Shown: piece by piece, positions 53,546-64,000 of the stretch
Position numbering within the stretch: position 1 is the stretch's first letter
How the letters are laid out: every line of letters begins with the position of its first letter
NCBI GenBank assembly: GCA_030068145.1
Contig: JAPJBO010000058.1
Location: forward strand, 310,001-374,000
Length of the DNA stretch: 64,000 bases
Direction of reading: 5' to 3'
Source: Diplonema papillatum
Lineage: Eukaryota > Euglenozoa > Diplonemea > Diplonemida > Diplonemidae
Notes under the pieces: model-generated
Seen by the model: the letters and a program-made list of their open reading frames with translations, nothing else
Database searches by the model: none
Told to the model about the DNA's origin: nothing
Translations under genes and position numbers: made by a program

Positions 53546-56010
53546 TATAACACAGAACAGTCTGGAGATGTTACCTGAAGCGTCTCTATGAATAAACACT
53601 GCATGTCTACCCCCTATCGTCTCATATTGTATCCAGTTACTATTAGTTGTACCGGCGTTGCAGTGTCGCAGTACGGCCACAATTGTCTTTTTATGTTACC
53701 TAAACACAGTTTCTGAATTGCTCTCAGTCATAACCGACCCTTTTTGGGCATCTTTGCAACTGCACCTTGCGACGCGATTAATTGAGTCAAGGAACCGCAT
53801 GGCAGCAGGATAAGGAATCCGGGTCGAGCCGGCGCTGTCGGCGTTTCTTTGGGTACTGCCGTTCGTTTTCCACACGCACGACGTCTTGTCTTGGTCGGGT
53901 ATCCTTCACTGGACTACGCGCCCATGTGCGTGAGCTGCGAACATCCCCCTGTCCCATCGCTGTCTTGTCTGCAGATGCTCAGTTTCCGCGCCTGATTTTA
54001 ATGATGTAGATAGGACACGGTGTTGGGCACGCACCATTGCAGACACGTTGTTGACACCCGCCTGCTTTTCCCAGTGCCCCTCGACGGGGGTGGCTGCTCT
54101 CTTGCCTCTTGCACTCAAGGCGATGCACCGCATAACTGCAGCGGACACACGCTGCACGTTCATTTTCTTTGGTGTCAACCAGGCCATGTGGAGACACACT
54201 GTCTCTTCGCCTATAGCTCCGCCGAATTGTCTTTTGATTGCTGGTGCACCGCCTGGTCACACCAAGGCGTCGCGCTAAAGATAGGGTCGAATTTTCTGAG
54301 CAGGAAAAACGAGCCGTGTGCTGTGGCAGTAGGCACACACTTGCGCAGGTTACCTCCGACATCCCCTTTTGAAAGCTGAATCGTGACCGCCTTTTCGAAG
54401 TAGGACCATAATATATACCGTTGCAACAACCGCAACCACAAGACAAAAGTAAAAAGAGTTGAAAAAGACAGCTTTCGAAAAGGTGACAGACCCGGCAAGC
54501 CACCAGGATGCATCACAAGCCCGCGCGCAGCGAGTCGTTCTATCAGTTCGAGAAGCAAGCAAACGTGAGGTGCAAATTTGTTGGGGTTCCAAAATATGGT
54601 GAACTATGCTTGGATCCGCTGGTATTGCGATGGGGCGACACCGACCGTGTTTGCCAGCCTTGTGGAGTGTAGGTCCTGCCAAATCCCTTGCTTCAGGCAT
54701 AGCTCCGTAACCACGTCCTCGTTTTCAGAGCATCTGTGCTGGGTCAATTTACCGGCGAGAGCGGAAGACACAGGAGGCATCAAGGTAGTATGTTAGAAGT
54801 TTGAACTCGTTCTACATAGAGTCAGCTTGCGATCATCAAAGCCCAGCCATAGGGGCTTTCAGAAATGGATCATCATGGGTCAAACCTCCGACTGCACGCA
54901 ATCTGATCCGGTTACCTGCATTCATACGGCTATTCAGCACGTACGGAGGGTGGCACCTCGACCGAGTGGTCTGCTGCCGGCCCAGGAGAGCGGAGAGACA
55001 CTGAAGGAAAAGGTGGTCTATCCGTCTGCGCGATTTCTCGAGGCGCCGCGTCGCGCATGTCATTGCAGAGGACTTTGCGGTCGCCAAATCGCTGTAATCC
55101 GCCGTCGCTCGCCTCTACACGTTGCCCATCGCGCGGTTCGACAACGCGTCGGCATCGACATGCAGCTCGTGTGACATGCTCTAACTTCACGTTGACGATC
55201 TTCTGATGCCGACTCCACCTTCTCCTGCGCGTGTACACATTCTGAACAGGTCCAGCTATCCCATGGCGGGTACACAATCAAGTGAACAGGAGCTTACCGC
55301 TTCCTCGTTGCAACCAGCAAAAACAAAATAATATCTCACCTCCCACCCTGTTGGTACTTCGACTGCTACAGATGAAGCCTAAACTGACAGGGCAAATCAC
55401 ACCGCACAACTTTCGGACTCATAACACAAGCTCACCTCCCCGCACCCGCTTTCAAGCAATAATAAGAAATGAGCCTCCCCTTTTGCTCTCATTCTTTTGT
55501 TGCCGCCCCGCCCCCTCCGGTATTCAGCGGCTTTATCCTCTCCTTTAGCAGCCCCGTCGTCGCCAGCTGCGCCACCGCCCCTTTGATTCTCAACACAAGC
55601 AACTAAAAAAAGGCAGCAAAACAAATAGATGCGGCGACTTAACCTCCCCAGCAGGGAGCGTAGGTCCCATCGGTTGTTAGCTTCTATTGCCCCTTTTTGA
55701 TTCCACCCGTTTGCAACACGCCCAACGGGAACGGGAGCTCACGCGTGGAGTACAAGGGTAAAATCCTGCTCGATACACACTCTGCACCTGTAAGCCACCT
55801 GCGGCAAAACCACCGGTAGTGCTCCCAATGCTTTTTCGTGAGCAAACCGTCACAGCTCATGACGGGCGACCTGGCGCCGCGAGGAAAAATGGCAGTCACC
55901 GCCTTCACACCAAATTTTTAGGTGGGGAAGCCGACCGAAGAACCACAGGGGAATGTAAAATCGGAGCCGCGAACTAGGCCCGTCACGCCTCATCTGACCG
56001 AAGAAAGACG

Positions 56011-57963
56011 ATGTCCTTCGACGACCGCGTGTCGGTCAACTCCGACGACGACAGCAAACCGAGGGTTCCTGTGTCGCTGAGCAGCGTCAGCTTGTTTTAT
56101 CTCGGGCAGCACAATGCCGCGAGCACGAACTCGATGGCGGTGGTGCCGGGCACCGGGAACAGGCCACCGCTGACTTTTGTGGCGGGGGCGTCGTCCATCT
56201 TCGTGCTGGCGCCGGCCGGCCAGCAGTCGGATGACATCGAGCAGAGCGACTTCGACTGGCGGCAGTTGGAGCTGTCGGGGCTGCACTGCACGCAGATCAT
56301 CGGCATCGCGACGGTGGCGAACAACAACCGGGCGGTGGACAGCCTGTGGCTGCTCGTGGCGTACCTGACGGCTCTCACCGAGCCGCGCCGGCAGCATATC
56401 GCTGTCGTCCGAATCGAGCGCGGCGACCCCCGCCTACCCGGCGTCGTCAAGCACCAGGAGACGATCGATTGGTACCCTCTGCTCATCAAGTCCTACCACT
56501 TCGCCGAGCACTCAAGCCGGGGCCACAGCAGCTTTTTGCTGTCCGGCTCCGACGGCGTCATCCACGTTCGGATGGTGGCATCGAACTACTTCTACGAAGT
56601 GGCTGTCGTCAACATAAGCCAAGTAGCCTTCCTAAGGCATTTGACCGAAGTCCGCTCGGTCGTCCTTTCCCTCGACTACGTCTCTCGAAAGGAGTACGAC
56701 TTGTGGGCGACCGGCACGCAGGACGGATGGCTGCAGCTGTGGATGATTCCGGAGCAGAAGACGGTCGCGGCCTCGGCGCTGCTGAACGGTCCGATCTCGT
56801 CGGTCGCGTTCTTCACCGTCGCCTCGCAGACGAGGAGGGACAAGTCGACCAAAAAGCCGCACGACGAGATCGCTCTCGCGTCGGCCCGCGCGGAGGCCCG
56901 GTTCGGGCGCGGCGACCATGAGGACTGGTACTTCTGCCACAACCTGGTCGTCGCAGAGGCCGGCGGCCGCGTCATCATATTCTGGAACGTCGAAAAGCAC
57001 GGGCTGCACCTCTCCGAAGCCCTGCCGAACGTACCGCTGAATCACGACGTCGCAGGCAGCCCGCCGCCGGCACAAGGCTGCAAACCGGGAAACCCAGCAA
57101 CCGACGATAAGTCACCTGACGCACCGACGCTCTTGACGCCGCTACGAAGGGGCGCATCGAGTCCAGCGCTGAAGCCGTCGTCTTCCGCAATGGAGCTGTT
57201 CTCTATAAACGAGCTCAGCATCGGCTCGTCACCCGATCGTCGCCTCGGTACCCCGCTCCGTCATACGCCTCGTAGAAACAGCTCGCATATTCAACCCGAC
57301 GGCGGGTTGCTTGGAACAGGTGTCCTCTGTGTTCACCCCACCGACTCGACAGGAGACGGGGTCACCGAGCTCATGGTCGGTACCTACGCTAAAGGGATGG
57401 TCGTTTACAAGCTGCACTGCTCTCCTTCAAACGCTGCTTCCAGTCGCCACACATCTAGCGGGAGGCAGCCTGAGTTCGCGTCGCCGTTTATTCCGAGCGA
57501 ACCGTCGACGGATGTGAAGTCGAGCATGCGCTCGTTTCAAATAGACCCCGCCGAAACGGGGAAGGGGACGAAGTCGTCACGCCCGTCATGGCGGTACGAG
57601 GTTGGGTACGTGCGGTGGTTTCCGTACGCCGTGCACGCCATCTTCACTTTGACGCCGCGCATGGAAGCGGCTCGGGAGCTGCAAGTGCTGACGGCGTTCC
57701 ATCTGCACATCATCGGGCCCGACGCTAACGAGCTTCGTCAGCGCGTTCGGCAACGGCTCGCACTCATCCAGCAGATTGCTCAGTTGGAGAAGCAGTTGGG
57801 CGGGAAGGCAGACGTCGCTGACATGGCCAAATCCGACGACCGGTTGCCGCACGCATGCGAGACAGTCGACAGCGACGACAACAGCACCGCGAGCACCGAT
57901 ACCGAAAGCGACGGGGCCGAACCCCCTGTTTGGGTCATAGATCGGTTTCAGTACGGGTTTTGA
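56011..57963 (+). CDS. Kaptin-like beta-propeller protein
   Basis: Single exon, 650 aa, ATG at 56011 in gacgatgtcc. The layout fits kaptin: an N-terminal propeller-like half (blades with SGSDGVIHVRM, DLWATGTQDGWLQLW, NLVVAEAGGRVIIFW), then a low-complexity Ser/Pro insertion at about 345-440. An FG-GAP-like motif DSTGDGVTELMVGTY follows at about 445, then WRYEVGYVRWFPYAVHAI and a final strand AARELQVLTAFHLHII. The C-terminus is a coiled region (RLALIQQIAQLEKQL) and an acidic Ser/Thr tail. In animals kaptin (KPTN) binds actin and forms the KICSTOR complex with ITFG2, C12orf66/KICS2 and SZT2, tethering GATOR1 on lysosomes. ITFG2 itself is an alternative identity. Whether KICSTOR exists in this organism is unknown. 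Confidence 0.65.
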   Translation: MSFDDRVSVNSDDDSKPRVPVSLSSVSLFYLGQHNAASTNSMAVVPGTGNRPPLTFVAGASSIFVLAPAGQQSDDIEQSDFDWRQLELSGLHCTQIIGIATVANNNRAVDSLWLLVAYLTALTEPRRQHIAVVRIERGDPRLPGVVKHQETIDWYPLLIKSYHFAEHSSRGHSSFLLSGSDGVIHVRMVASNYFYEVAVVNISQVAFLRHLTEVRSVVLSLDYVSRKEYDLWATGTQDGWLQLWMIPEQKTVAASALLNGPISSVAFFTVASQTRRDKSTKKPHDEIALASARAEARFGRGDHEDWYFCHNLVVAEAGGRVIIFWNVEKHGLHLSEALPNVPLNHDVAGSPPPAQGCKPGNPATDDKSPDAPTLLTPLRRGASSPALKPSSSAMELFSINELSIGSSPDRRLGTPLRHTPRRNSSHIQPDGGLLGTGVLCVHPTDSTGDGVTELMVGTYAKGMVVYKLHCSPSNAASSRHTSSGRQPEFASPFIPSEPSTDVKSSMRSFQIDPAETGKGTKSSRPSWRYEVGYVRWFPYAVHAIFTLTPRMEAARELQVLTAFHLHIIGPDANELRQRVRQRLALIQQIAQLEKQLGGKADVADMAKSDDRLPHACETVDSDDNSTASTDTESDGAEPPVWVIDRFQYGF

Positions 57964-58607
57964 AAGGCGAAAGATGTGTCCTCAGCCTGAGTATTCGGGT
58001 CCATGCGCAGACGTTGCACAAGGGAAACCAATACTTGGGCGAGAGTACTAGAGTCTGTTGTATGGCTGATATGATATGTCGTACGATGCATTCCTTTGTG
58101 TTCGACCTGCGCGCCTTATCGCACTTATCCACACATGGGCTCATTTTGAGACCCCTCGAATGCCACCGTAGTCGCTTGACACAGCTCTCTATTTCTCTTA
58201 TTCTTCACCTGCAACTGAGTCCACGCCAATCAGCGGCTGGTACACACGCAAAAGGGAGAAGGTCAGACATGCACTGAACATTTGCCCCTGAGGCGGCCGT
58301 CAGTGGGGCAGCAGATCCAGCCGGGGCGACTCGAAATCATCTGGCCGATCAACGTACCCGGCAAAGCCTGTTACAAGGGAACCAAAGTTGAGCAATGCCT
58401 TCGGTGGCTCCGCACAGTAATCGATTTCCCAAACAAGCAACAAAGCGCAGTGATACTGGCGCTTGGCGCTTAGAGACAGCAAGCCTTCCCCACAACTCAA
58501 GGCCTGCAAACTGCAGTTACGCGCTCCGGCCCTGGAGTCTTTCTCAGGGCAACGAAAAAAATTGATGTAGGTCAAGGTTGAAGGAAGTCCCAGAAAGCAA
58601 CAAGAAC
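57964..58607. other. Intergenic DNA with no recognisable gene
   Basis: About 640 bases between the kaptin-like and carrier genes. A pyrimidine-rich tract and AG (ctggagtctttctcag, ending near 58548) lies just upstream of the next start and could be a splice acceptor. Confidence 0.5.
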
Positions 58608-60511
58608 ATGAGCGTCGGAAAATGGACCGCTCTCGACGCGGAAACGCAGAAGGAAGTCAAGGAAGGGCTGGCGTCGTTGCAGATGTTCCGACCCGAGTAC
58701 GAGAAGAAGAAGAAGAAAAAGTCTGGGCACCTGACTGCCGAGCAGATGGAACTCGTCGCCGGCTGCACTGAAGTGACAGAGTTCAAGTTCCGCGAGCTGA
58801 TCCAAAAGGAAGGCGAACCCGTCGCTGCGACGTACATCGTGCTCGACGGGTCTCTTGCAAAGTTGCACAACACCGCAAACGGCCCGGAACTCGTGGAGCA
58901 CATCAGAGAGGGCGGCCAAATGGGGCAGCTGCACATGATTTGCTCAAGCGACTGCGCCTCGTCGACGGTTCTGGTCGACTCTGAAGAAGCCAGACTCGTG
59001 GTCCTACCAAAAGACGGACTGGACCATCTGCTCGACGCCAACCCGAAGCTTCTTCGGGCCATCTGTAATAACTTGGCCCTGTCTGTACGAGACCACGTGA
59101 GGCGTAGTCAGAGTACTCGGTTGGTTCGTCTCGTTGAAAGTCTTGTGCACTCCGACGCTTACATGATGCAAGCCCCTCCGCAGTCATCAGCCACCGTTCA
59201 GTTTATCGCAGCGGCGATATCCGGTGTCGGATCGATGACCTGCGGTTATCCATTAGACGTGGTCCGCACCCGGCTGCAAAGTGAAGGTCGGGGTGATCTC
59301 ATGTACGGGCTCAAGATCATGACCAGTATCGCTGAGACTGAAGGCTTCGGCGCGTTGTTCCGCGGATGGGGCCCGTCAGCAGTGACACACACCGTGCAGA
59401 ACTCAGCGTACCACAGCGCATACGGCAGGTTGGTGACCACGTTCCAAGACAGCTCGGCGAAGATTTCAGACCCGCTGCGGCTGCTGTTCGGCGTCGTTGC
59501 CGGCTGTTTTGCCGCATTCCTCGTGACGCCGCTGACGATCATCACGTACAAAATGCAAGGCAAAGGCGGAGAGCTCAGCTCGCCGCTTTCCATCATCCGC
59601 GACGTCATCGCAAAAGAGGGCATCACCGGTCTGTGGGCCGGTCTGGGCCCGAGTCTGGTCTTGGCGATCAACCCGTGCATCACGTACTACGTCTTCGACG
59701 ACCTGAAATCGCGGTGGTTGAAAAGCAAAAATGCGGCCGCGGCCGCCAAAAAGGAAGACGGGCACGACGTGCCGGCGACGAAGCTCACGCCATTGGAAAC
59801 TCTTTGCCTGGGCGCTCTCGCGAAGGCGGTCGCTTCGACAATCACGTTCCCACTGATGATGGCCAAGATCCGGATGTCTCTGTTCGGACGGGAGAAGTAC
59901 CCATCCATGTACACCACATTCCAAACGGTGTGTGAAAGGCCTTCGTTTTGATGACAGCACCTCCTCGCTCATCAGCTCTGGTTACGCGTCTTTTCAGTGC
60001 TAACAACCTGAAGGATTGCCCTTGCAGGCTGAAAAGACGCAGGGGCAGCGTGGTTTGGAGGTTGTTCAGAATCCTTATCCGGAAAAATGAACCAGAGTCA
60101 ATGCAAGTGGGAAAACAGGCGAAGAACAGTTGATCAACGCGCAATCACGTCACACAGGTTATTCACGAAGAGGGCTTCTCAGGAATGTTCAAAGGAATGG
60201 GGCTTTCGCTTGTCCGATCTATTTACATCGCGGCCCTTGAATTCGCGTATGCTCTTCTTTCCTTGCTTTCCTTGGACCAACAAAAAAACGGTGACCACCG
60301 ATTTTCCCTGAGCCAAAGCAGTACCCACCGTACCAGAGCTGCGACGAGGGAGACCGGGTCCCACCCACCCCTGCATGGGTTCGACAGTGCGGACGTTCCA
60401 GAGAGTGTGTTGTGGACAGTTTGTACGCGATGCCTTAATTTACGGGAGTACGACGCTACGGTGTGTGTGCGTGTGTGGAGAGAGAGGGATGAAGATATTC
60501 GTAATAAGTGA
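58608..60511 (+). CDS. CAP-ED (cyclic-nucleotide-binding-like) domain fused to a mitochondrial carrier
   Basis: Exons 58608-59927 and 60158-60511 (donor acg|gtgtgt, acceptor cacag|gtt, phase 0), about 557 aa. The second exon continues the last carrier helix pair (VIHEEGFSGMFKGMGLSLVRSIY, split here by nothing). Residues ~40-165 form a CAP-ED fold: FRELIQKEGEPVAATYIVLDGSL, GGQMGQLHMI, then a helix LDANPKLLRAICNN. The phosphate-binding Glu and Arg of cNMP sites are replaced (MGQ for FGE; DCASST for PRAAT), so ligand binding is doubtful. From ~195 come three carrier repeats with PLDVVRTR, PLTIITYK and PLMMAKIR. The acidic residue is lost in repeats 2 and 3, as in peroxisomal/adenine-nucleotide-type carriers. 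The last ~75 residues after FAYALLSLL are of low similarity, so the 3' end may differ. Confidence 0.8.
59986..60040. repeat. 12-bp inverted repeat in the carrier-gene intron
   Basis: gcgtcttttcag (59986-59997) is the exact reverse complement of ctgaaaagacgc (60029-60040); the loop is 31 bases. It lies inside the 230-base intron 59928-60157. Confidence 0.85.
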
Positions 60512-63425
60512 GAGAAGTACTCTACGAAACCCGCCGATACCGAAGGGCGGACTTGGCGTGTAGGGGTGGACCTGTTGGTCAAGTACGAAACACAGGAAGA
60601 CCACACAACCAGCAACTTCGCTCCCGAGAGAGAGACACGAGTTAGAGTGCTGCTGCCTTCCGGAGAGCTTCTGGCCTCCCTCACTTATTCCCCGAACAAG
60701 GGCACACCCTTGTCTTCGTTATGACGTGTTCTCTACTTACCATAAAGGTCGATACCTTCCTCCCAACGCGACAGGTTGCGCGACAGGGTCACTGACCTGG
60801 TAGCGAAGATGTTGACGAAGAAGAAGAAGCCCCGCGTAAAGCCCGACATCGTCAATGAGGACTGAGCCTGTTCATTCCAGAAACGGGTCGTGTTCAAAAC
60901 GCCGCAAGGCTGACGGGACCCAGGCACGAGCTTCCCGATACCAAATAAGTGGGTCGTCTCCCGTGTTAGCTTATTTGAATGGGATGGAATGATGGATGGA
61001 GGATGCTGACTCGCTCGCTCCCACTTCCTTCTCCTCCCTGTTCCCCTGCAGGCTTCCTGTAAGAAGGGGGGCGGGAACGCGCGCGTTGAGCCCTCCAAGG
61101 TAGGCGTCGGTTGTCGATGTGTGTACACAGCGTGCGTTGATGCTTGCACCACTTGCTACATGTGTGTCCGTGCACAGGTGCTCTGATGCCTAGCCATCCA
61201 TGGTGGGCTACGCGTCGCTGACCCCCTCAGTTCGATCTCGGCAGATGCGCTGCTTGTGGTGTCCCCCTCAAAGGACTGCAACAGCTTCCACGTCCACCGT
61301 GGGCGTACGGTGCCGTACGTCGCCAGCCCTCCAGCGTGACAACACGACAAAGCTGGCGACGGTACGCAAGTGGCGAGTTCCTCTCGACGCAGAGGTGTGC
61401 GGACCGGGTTGTCCGTCCCTAAAAGGGCCCTGCGTCTTTTGTTCTTTTTCTCCTTTTTGGTTGTTTTCTTTTTGGAGCCGCGTGGCTTTGTTCAAGCAAA
61501 CGGCAGACCGAGCAAGGAAGGCAAGCAAACGACTCGCCACAAAGCTATTGTCACATCTTCTTGTTCTTCTGTTTCCAGTGTAGGGGGACTGGCTCACAAT
61601 GTGGTAGGACGACAAGGACCTAACGTTTCGCGCGATGTTCCCCGTTCTGGATTCTTAATACTCAGTTTGTCCTGTGTTTGCTGTCAATCAGCGTCAATGT
61701 CGTTGCAAAAAGGTAAAGTAGAACCCCCAGTTGGTCAGTGATCGTGAGCGTTTTGCCACATCCTACAAGAATTCTGTACTCGGCATCCACAGTCGATTCG
61801 ACCTCTCAGGGTGGGAACCTGCTCGGATGCGAATACTGAATCGGGCTGCTCACCGGCATGTTGTATGTAAGCCACGGTCTCAACTGTCGTGGCGTCCGGC
61901 TTGCCTCAAAGAATGACTGCCGGCCGAACGGCGTCTCGTCGAGCGGGTGCCACGGGCACCCCTCAGTCGAACAACTCAAGCAAGCAACCAAGCATCGATA
62001 CGCCGCGCGCACCCGGGGAATGCGGGGGGGAAACGAGTTAAAGCGGTCCGCCCGCCCGGACCTGCCCAACGAGCAGGTCCGGGCGAAGGGGCGAAGGGGA
62101 AAGGAGGAGAACATTTCAATTCCCAGCAACAGTCTTTTCAACGTCTTTTTCTTTTTTCTTAGTCATCGCACAAGGGACGAAGAGGCGGCTAAAGAAATCC
62201 CGCCCCAAAAAGACATTTCCATTCGGAGAGGTACCGTACTTATGAAACTGGAGAGGTCGATGGAACGTCGGCAACTTTTGTTTGTGCGGTTTAACCTACA
62301 TGTTCTGGTTAAACCGCTGCCATCGTTCTTGTTAGCTGTACCAAATACTGTCTCCAGGGAAGCAGAGACTGGTCGTCGCAAAAAAGAATTTCGCTGCCAC
62401 ATCTTCCCAAGCTCACGACTCGTCCCCGGCAAAACGTCGGCCACAAAAACGATTTCTTCCATACTTCCCGACGGTGCGTTCCCCCGTTTTCACCCTTCCT
62501 CTCTCTTTTAACAGACACACTCTCGAATGCTTCTGGTGCGCCTCTCATCTACGACGCTTGCCTTCGGCGCACACGTGATTCTTCTACAGCGGATGTCGGA
62601 CGAGCGTTTTGCCGAGTGCATCCCTCCTTTTTCCTTATTCCTTTCATGATTGAGCGGATGAAAGGTACCAGCAGAAACGGTGAGACGACGACGAGTATCC
62701 TGGAGGAAGGGTTGTACAGAAACGCGAGAGTTCGAAACCGCCCTGGTAGTCAAACCTCGAAGAGCGACGAATCGAAGGCAAAGCGAAGCAAACGAAAAAG
62801 GAAGCTAGAATCACAGCATAGAACAGAACAGGAATTGGATTCACGCAACCGCTGTTGAACCAACTTCGTAAGCCAACCGAGTAAAAGGCGGTTAGAAACC
62901 CAAACCGAGGCCCGATGCTCACCCGAGACGGTACGGTTCGGAGAAAGCAGATTCGTGGCTCTGAAACCCGGTCCAATCATAGTTTCGTGCCTCTACTCTC
63001 TGACACCACGAGCTTCTTGCGCACGCCGAATTGCCCAACGTGGAAAAATGGAGATGTCCTGACGAGCATATATATCCAGATGGATGAGGTACCATTTATT
63101 GATGGAGAGCCGGCCACCTTGTCCACAAAGCTAGCCTAGGTAGTGAAGTACGGACTGCGGATACGGAAGTCCTCCCCTGTCCAGTCCACTCAGTGAGAAG
63201 TTAGTCTTACACAGTGGCCATGACCTCATCATTAGCGAAAAGCTTCCGAATCCTGACTGGCGGGGGTGCACCTGAATGCCATAAAACAAAACACAACAAG
63301 GCCTAAACGCTTCACGACAGGCCCTGGAACAGCACCCGCAACCAAAAAAAAGCTGCGCCCGCCAAAACCCCAGACAACGGCCTGCCCAGGCCTGCCGACC
63401 GAGCCTCACGAGAGGTGAAAACACG
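60512..63425. other. 2.9-kb intergenic region with no recognisable gene
   Basis: Short reading frames only. Contains an 11-bp inverted repeat at 62286-62317 and a strong pyrimidine tract with AG (cctctctcttttaacag, ending near 62513) that could be an acceptor for an unseen exon. No RNA gene was recognised. Confidence 0.5.
62286..62317. repeat. 11-bp inverted repeat (hairpin)
   Basis: gcggtttaacc (62286-62296) and ggttaaaccgc (62307-62317) are exact reverse complements with a 10-base loop. Confidence 0.9.
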
Positions 63426-64000
63426 ATGCCGGCTCGAGACCTCGCACTGAGTCTGTTGCTCGCGGCCTGGGCGGGCTGCGTCGCGGGGCAGAACAGCTTC
63501 GACTGCTCCAACTGCGACCGCGTGGCGCCGGCCGCCGGGACCGGCGAGCTGCGGTGCCACTGCAACGCGACGGTCGAGGTGCCCGGCTTCTTCAGCAGGA
63601 GCGGGACGCTCGAGTTTTCGACGGTGCCGCAGTGCGGCGGGGAACTCGTCGTCGGCGGCGTGTGGGACGGCGAACCACTCACCCCGCAGTCCGCCTACAC
63701 CGGAGAAGAAATCGAGCTCGAAGGCGTGTTTTGCGGCGACATCACGTTGACGTTCGACACCGTCGTCGTAACCGAAGACGGCGCGTACTTATGCCCTGTG
63801 ATCGCCGCCTGCGGCATCGTCTCTTTGAACACGGACGAGGGCCTCTGCATTCGGATAGCGAGCACCGCGTCGCTTTGCCTGCAGTACGCCGCCTGCGGCT
63901 CGTGCGCTGCGAGTCCGTGCGCGTGGTGCTCCGCGTCAAACGTCTGCCTGCGGAAGGGCGCCGGCGAGACGGACACGTGCCAGCTGTGCGCGGACGGGCT
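63426..64000 (+). CDS. Secreted Cys-rich protein with a PSI-like motif (3' end outside window)
   Basis: ATG at 63426 (cacgatgccg) opens a frame that stays open to the last base, at least 191 codons. The N-terminus is a clear signal peptide (LALSLLLAAWAGCVAGQ). The mature part is rich in Cys: FDCSNCDRV, LRCHCNATVEV (with an N-glycosylation site NAT), CGDITLTF and YLCPVIAACGIV. It then has the run CLQYAACGSCAASPCAWC followed by SASNVCLRKGAG and CQLC. The spacing C-x2-C-x4-CAWC-x5-C is like a plexin/semaphorin/integrin (PSI) domain. An extracellular or membrane-anchored surface protein is likely; whether a transmembrane segment or other domains follow cannot be seen. Composition matches the neighbouring giant gene. 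Confidence 0.8.
   Translation, partial: MPARDLALSLLLAAWAGCVAGQNSFDCSNCDRVAPAAGTGELRCHCNATVEVPGFFSRSGTLEFSTVPQCGGELVVGGVWDGEPLTPQSAYTGEEIELEGVFCGDITLTFDTVVVTEDGAYLCPVIAACGIVSLNTDEGLCIRIASTASLCLQYAACGSCAASPCAWCSASNVCLRKGAGETDTCQLCADG

Larger units (their letters stand above)
49578..56010. other. 6.4-kb intergenic region with no recognisable gene
   Basis: The longest gene-free stretch. It is less G+C-rich than the coding regions, especially 50690-53700. Reading frames are below about 180 codons and show no family resemblance or coding-like composition. It contains a G-run (50403), a hairpin (51985-52040) and a dispersed repeat relative (53405-53545). I saw no tRNA, rRNA or transposase remnant. 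Small RNA genes cannot be excluded by eye. Confidence 0.5.

Noticed and set aside
49578-56010. Decayed copies of the giant gene's 3' end, by analogy with ARM and NMD3
   Set aside because: I looked for RTX-like or C-terminal sequences downstream and saw none.

Overview
This is a GC-rich nuclear segment of a flagellated protist, not a prokaryote. Genes are broken by GT-AG introns and separated by kilobases of non-coding DNA, and the proteins are eukaryotic: the 60S export adaptor NMD3, a kaptin-like protein, a sperm-tail PG-rich (SHIPPO) protein, a mitochondrial-carrier protein, and an Sfi1/IQ-type repeat protein. All nine confident genes, and one possible exon, lie on the + strand. Together with a CBS-containing IMP dehydrogenase/GMP reductase family enzyme that ends in the peroxisomal signal SKL, this suggests Euglenozoa (glycosome-bearing, unidirectional gene clusters), perhaps an intron-bearing group such as diplonemids. 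That assignment is inference. No rRNA, tRNA, CRISPR array or bacterial operon was found.

Layout. 1-1918: 3' part of an armadillo-type helical-repeat gene, followed by decayed copies of its own 3' end (to about 2328). 3142-4695: NMD3, again followed by decayed copies of its own acidic tail (to about 4960). 5972-6193: a dispersed repeat with an inverted partner at 21938-22153. 6629-10068: the five-exon IMPDH/GMPR family gene; its first intron holds a near-perfect 37-bp hairpin. 12107-17799: a two-exon Sfi1/IQ-like gene whose intron carries a 1.1-kb octanucleotide array. 18765-21320: a multipass membrane protein with a degenerate class-3 lipase-like ectodomain. 22470-22849: a possible orphan exon. 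24509-28521: a SHIPPO-repeat gene in at least four exons. 29121-49577: one uninterrupted 6,818-codon reading frame for a secreted giant with bacterial-style Calx-beta-like and RTX calcium-binding repeats. 56011-57963: kaptin-like. 58608-60511: a CAP-ED domain fused to a mitochondrial-carrier domain, two exons. 63426 to the window edge: a secreted Cys-rich protein with a PSI-like motif, cut off by the end.

Functions fall into three groups: cytoskeleton and flagellum (SHIPPO, Sfi1/IQ, possibly the kaptin-like protein), organelle and purine metabolism (the SKL-tailed enzyme, the carrier), and the cell surface or secretome (RTX giant, lipase-like membrane protein, PSI-like protein). There is no sign of a single pathway. 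The shared orientation, rather than shared function, is what links the genes. Exon boundaries were derived by hand from splice consensus, phase continuity and protein-family continuity, without transcript evidence.
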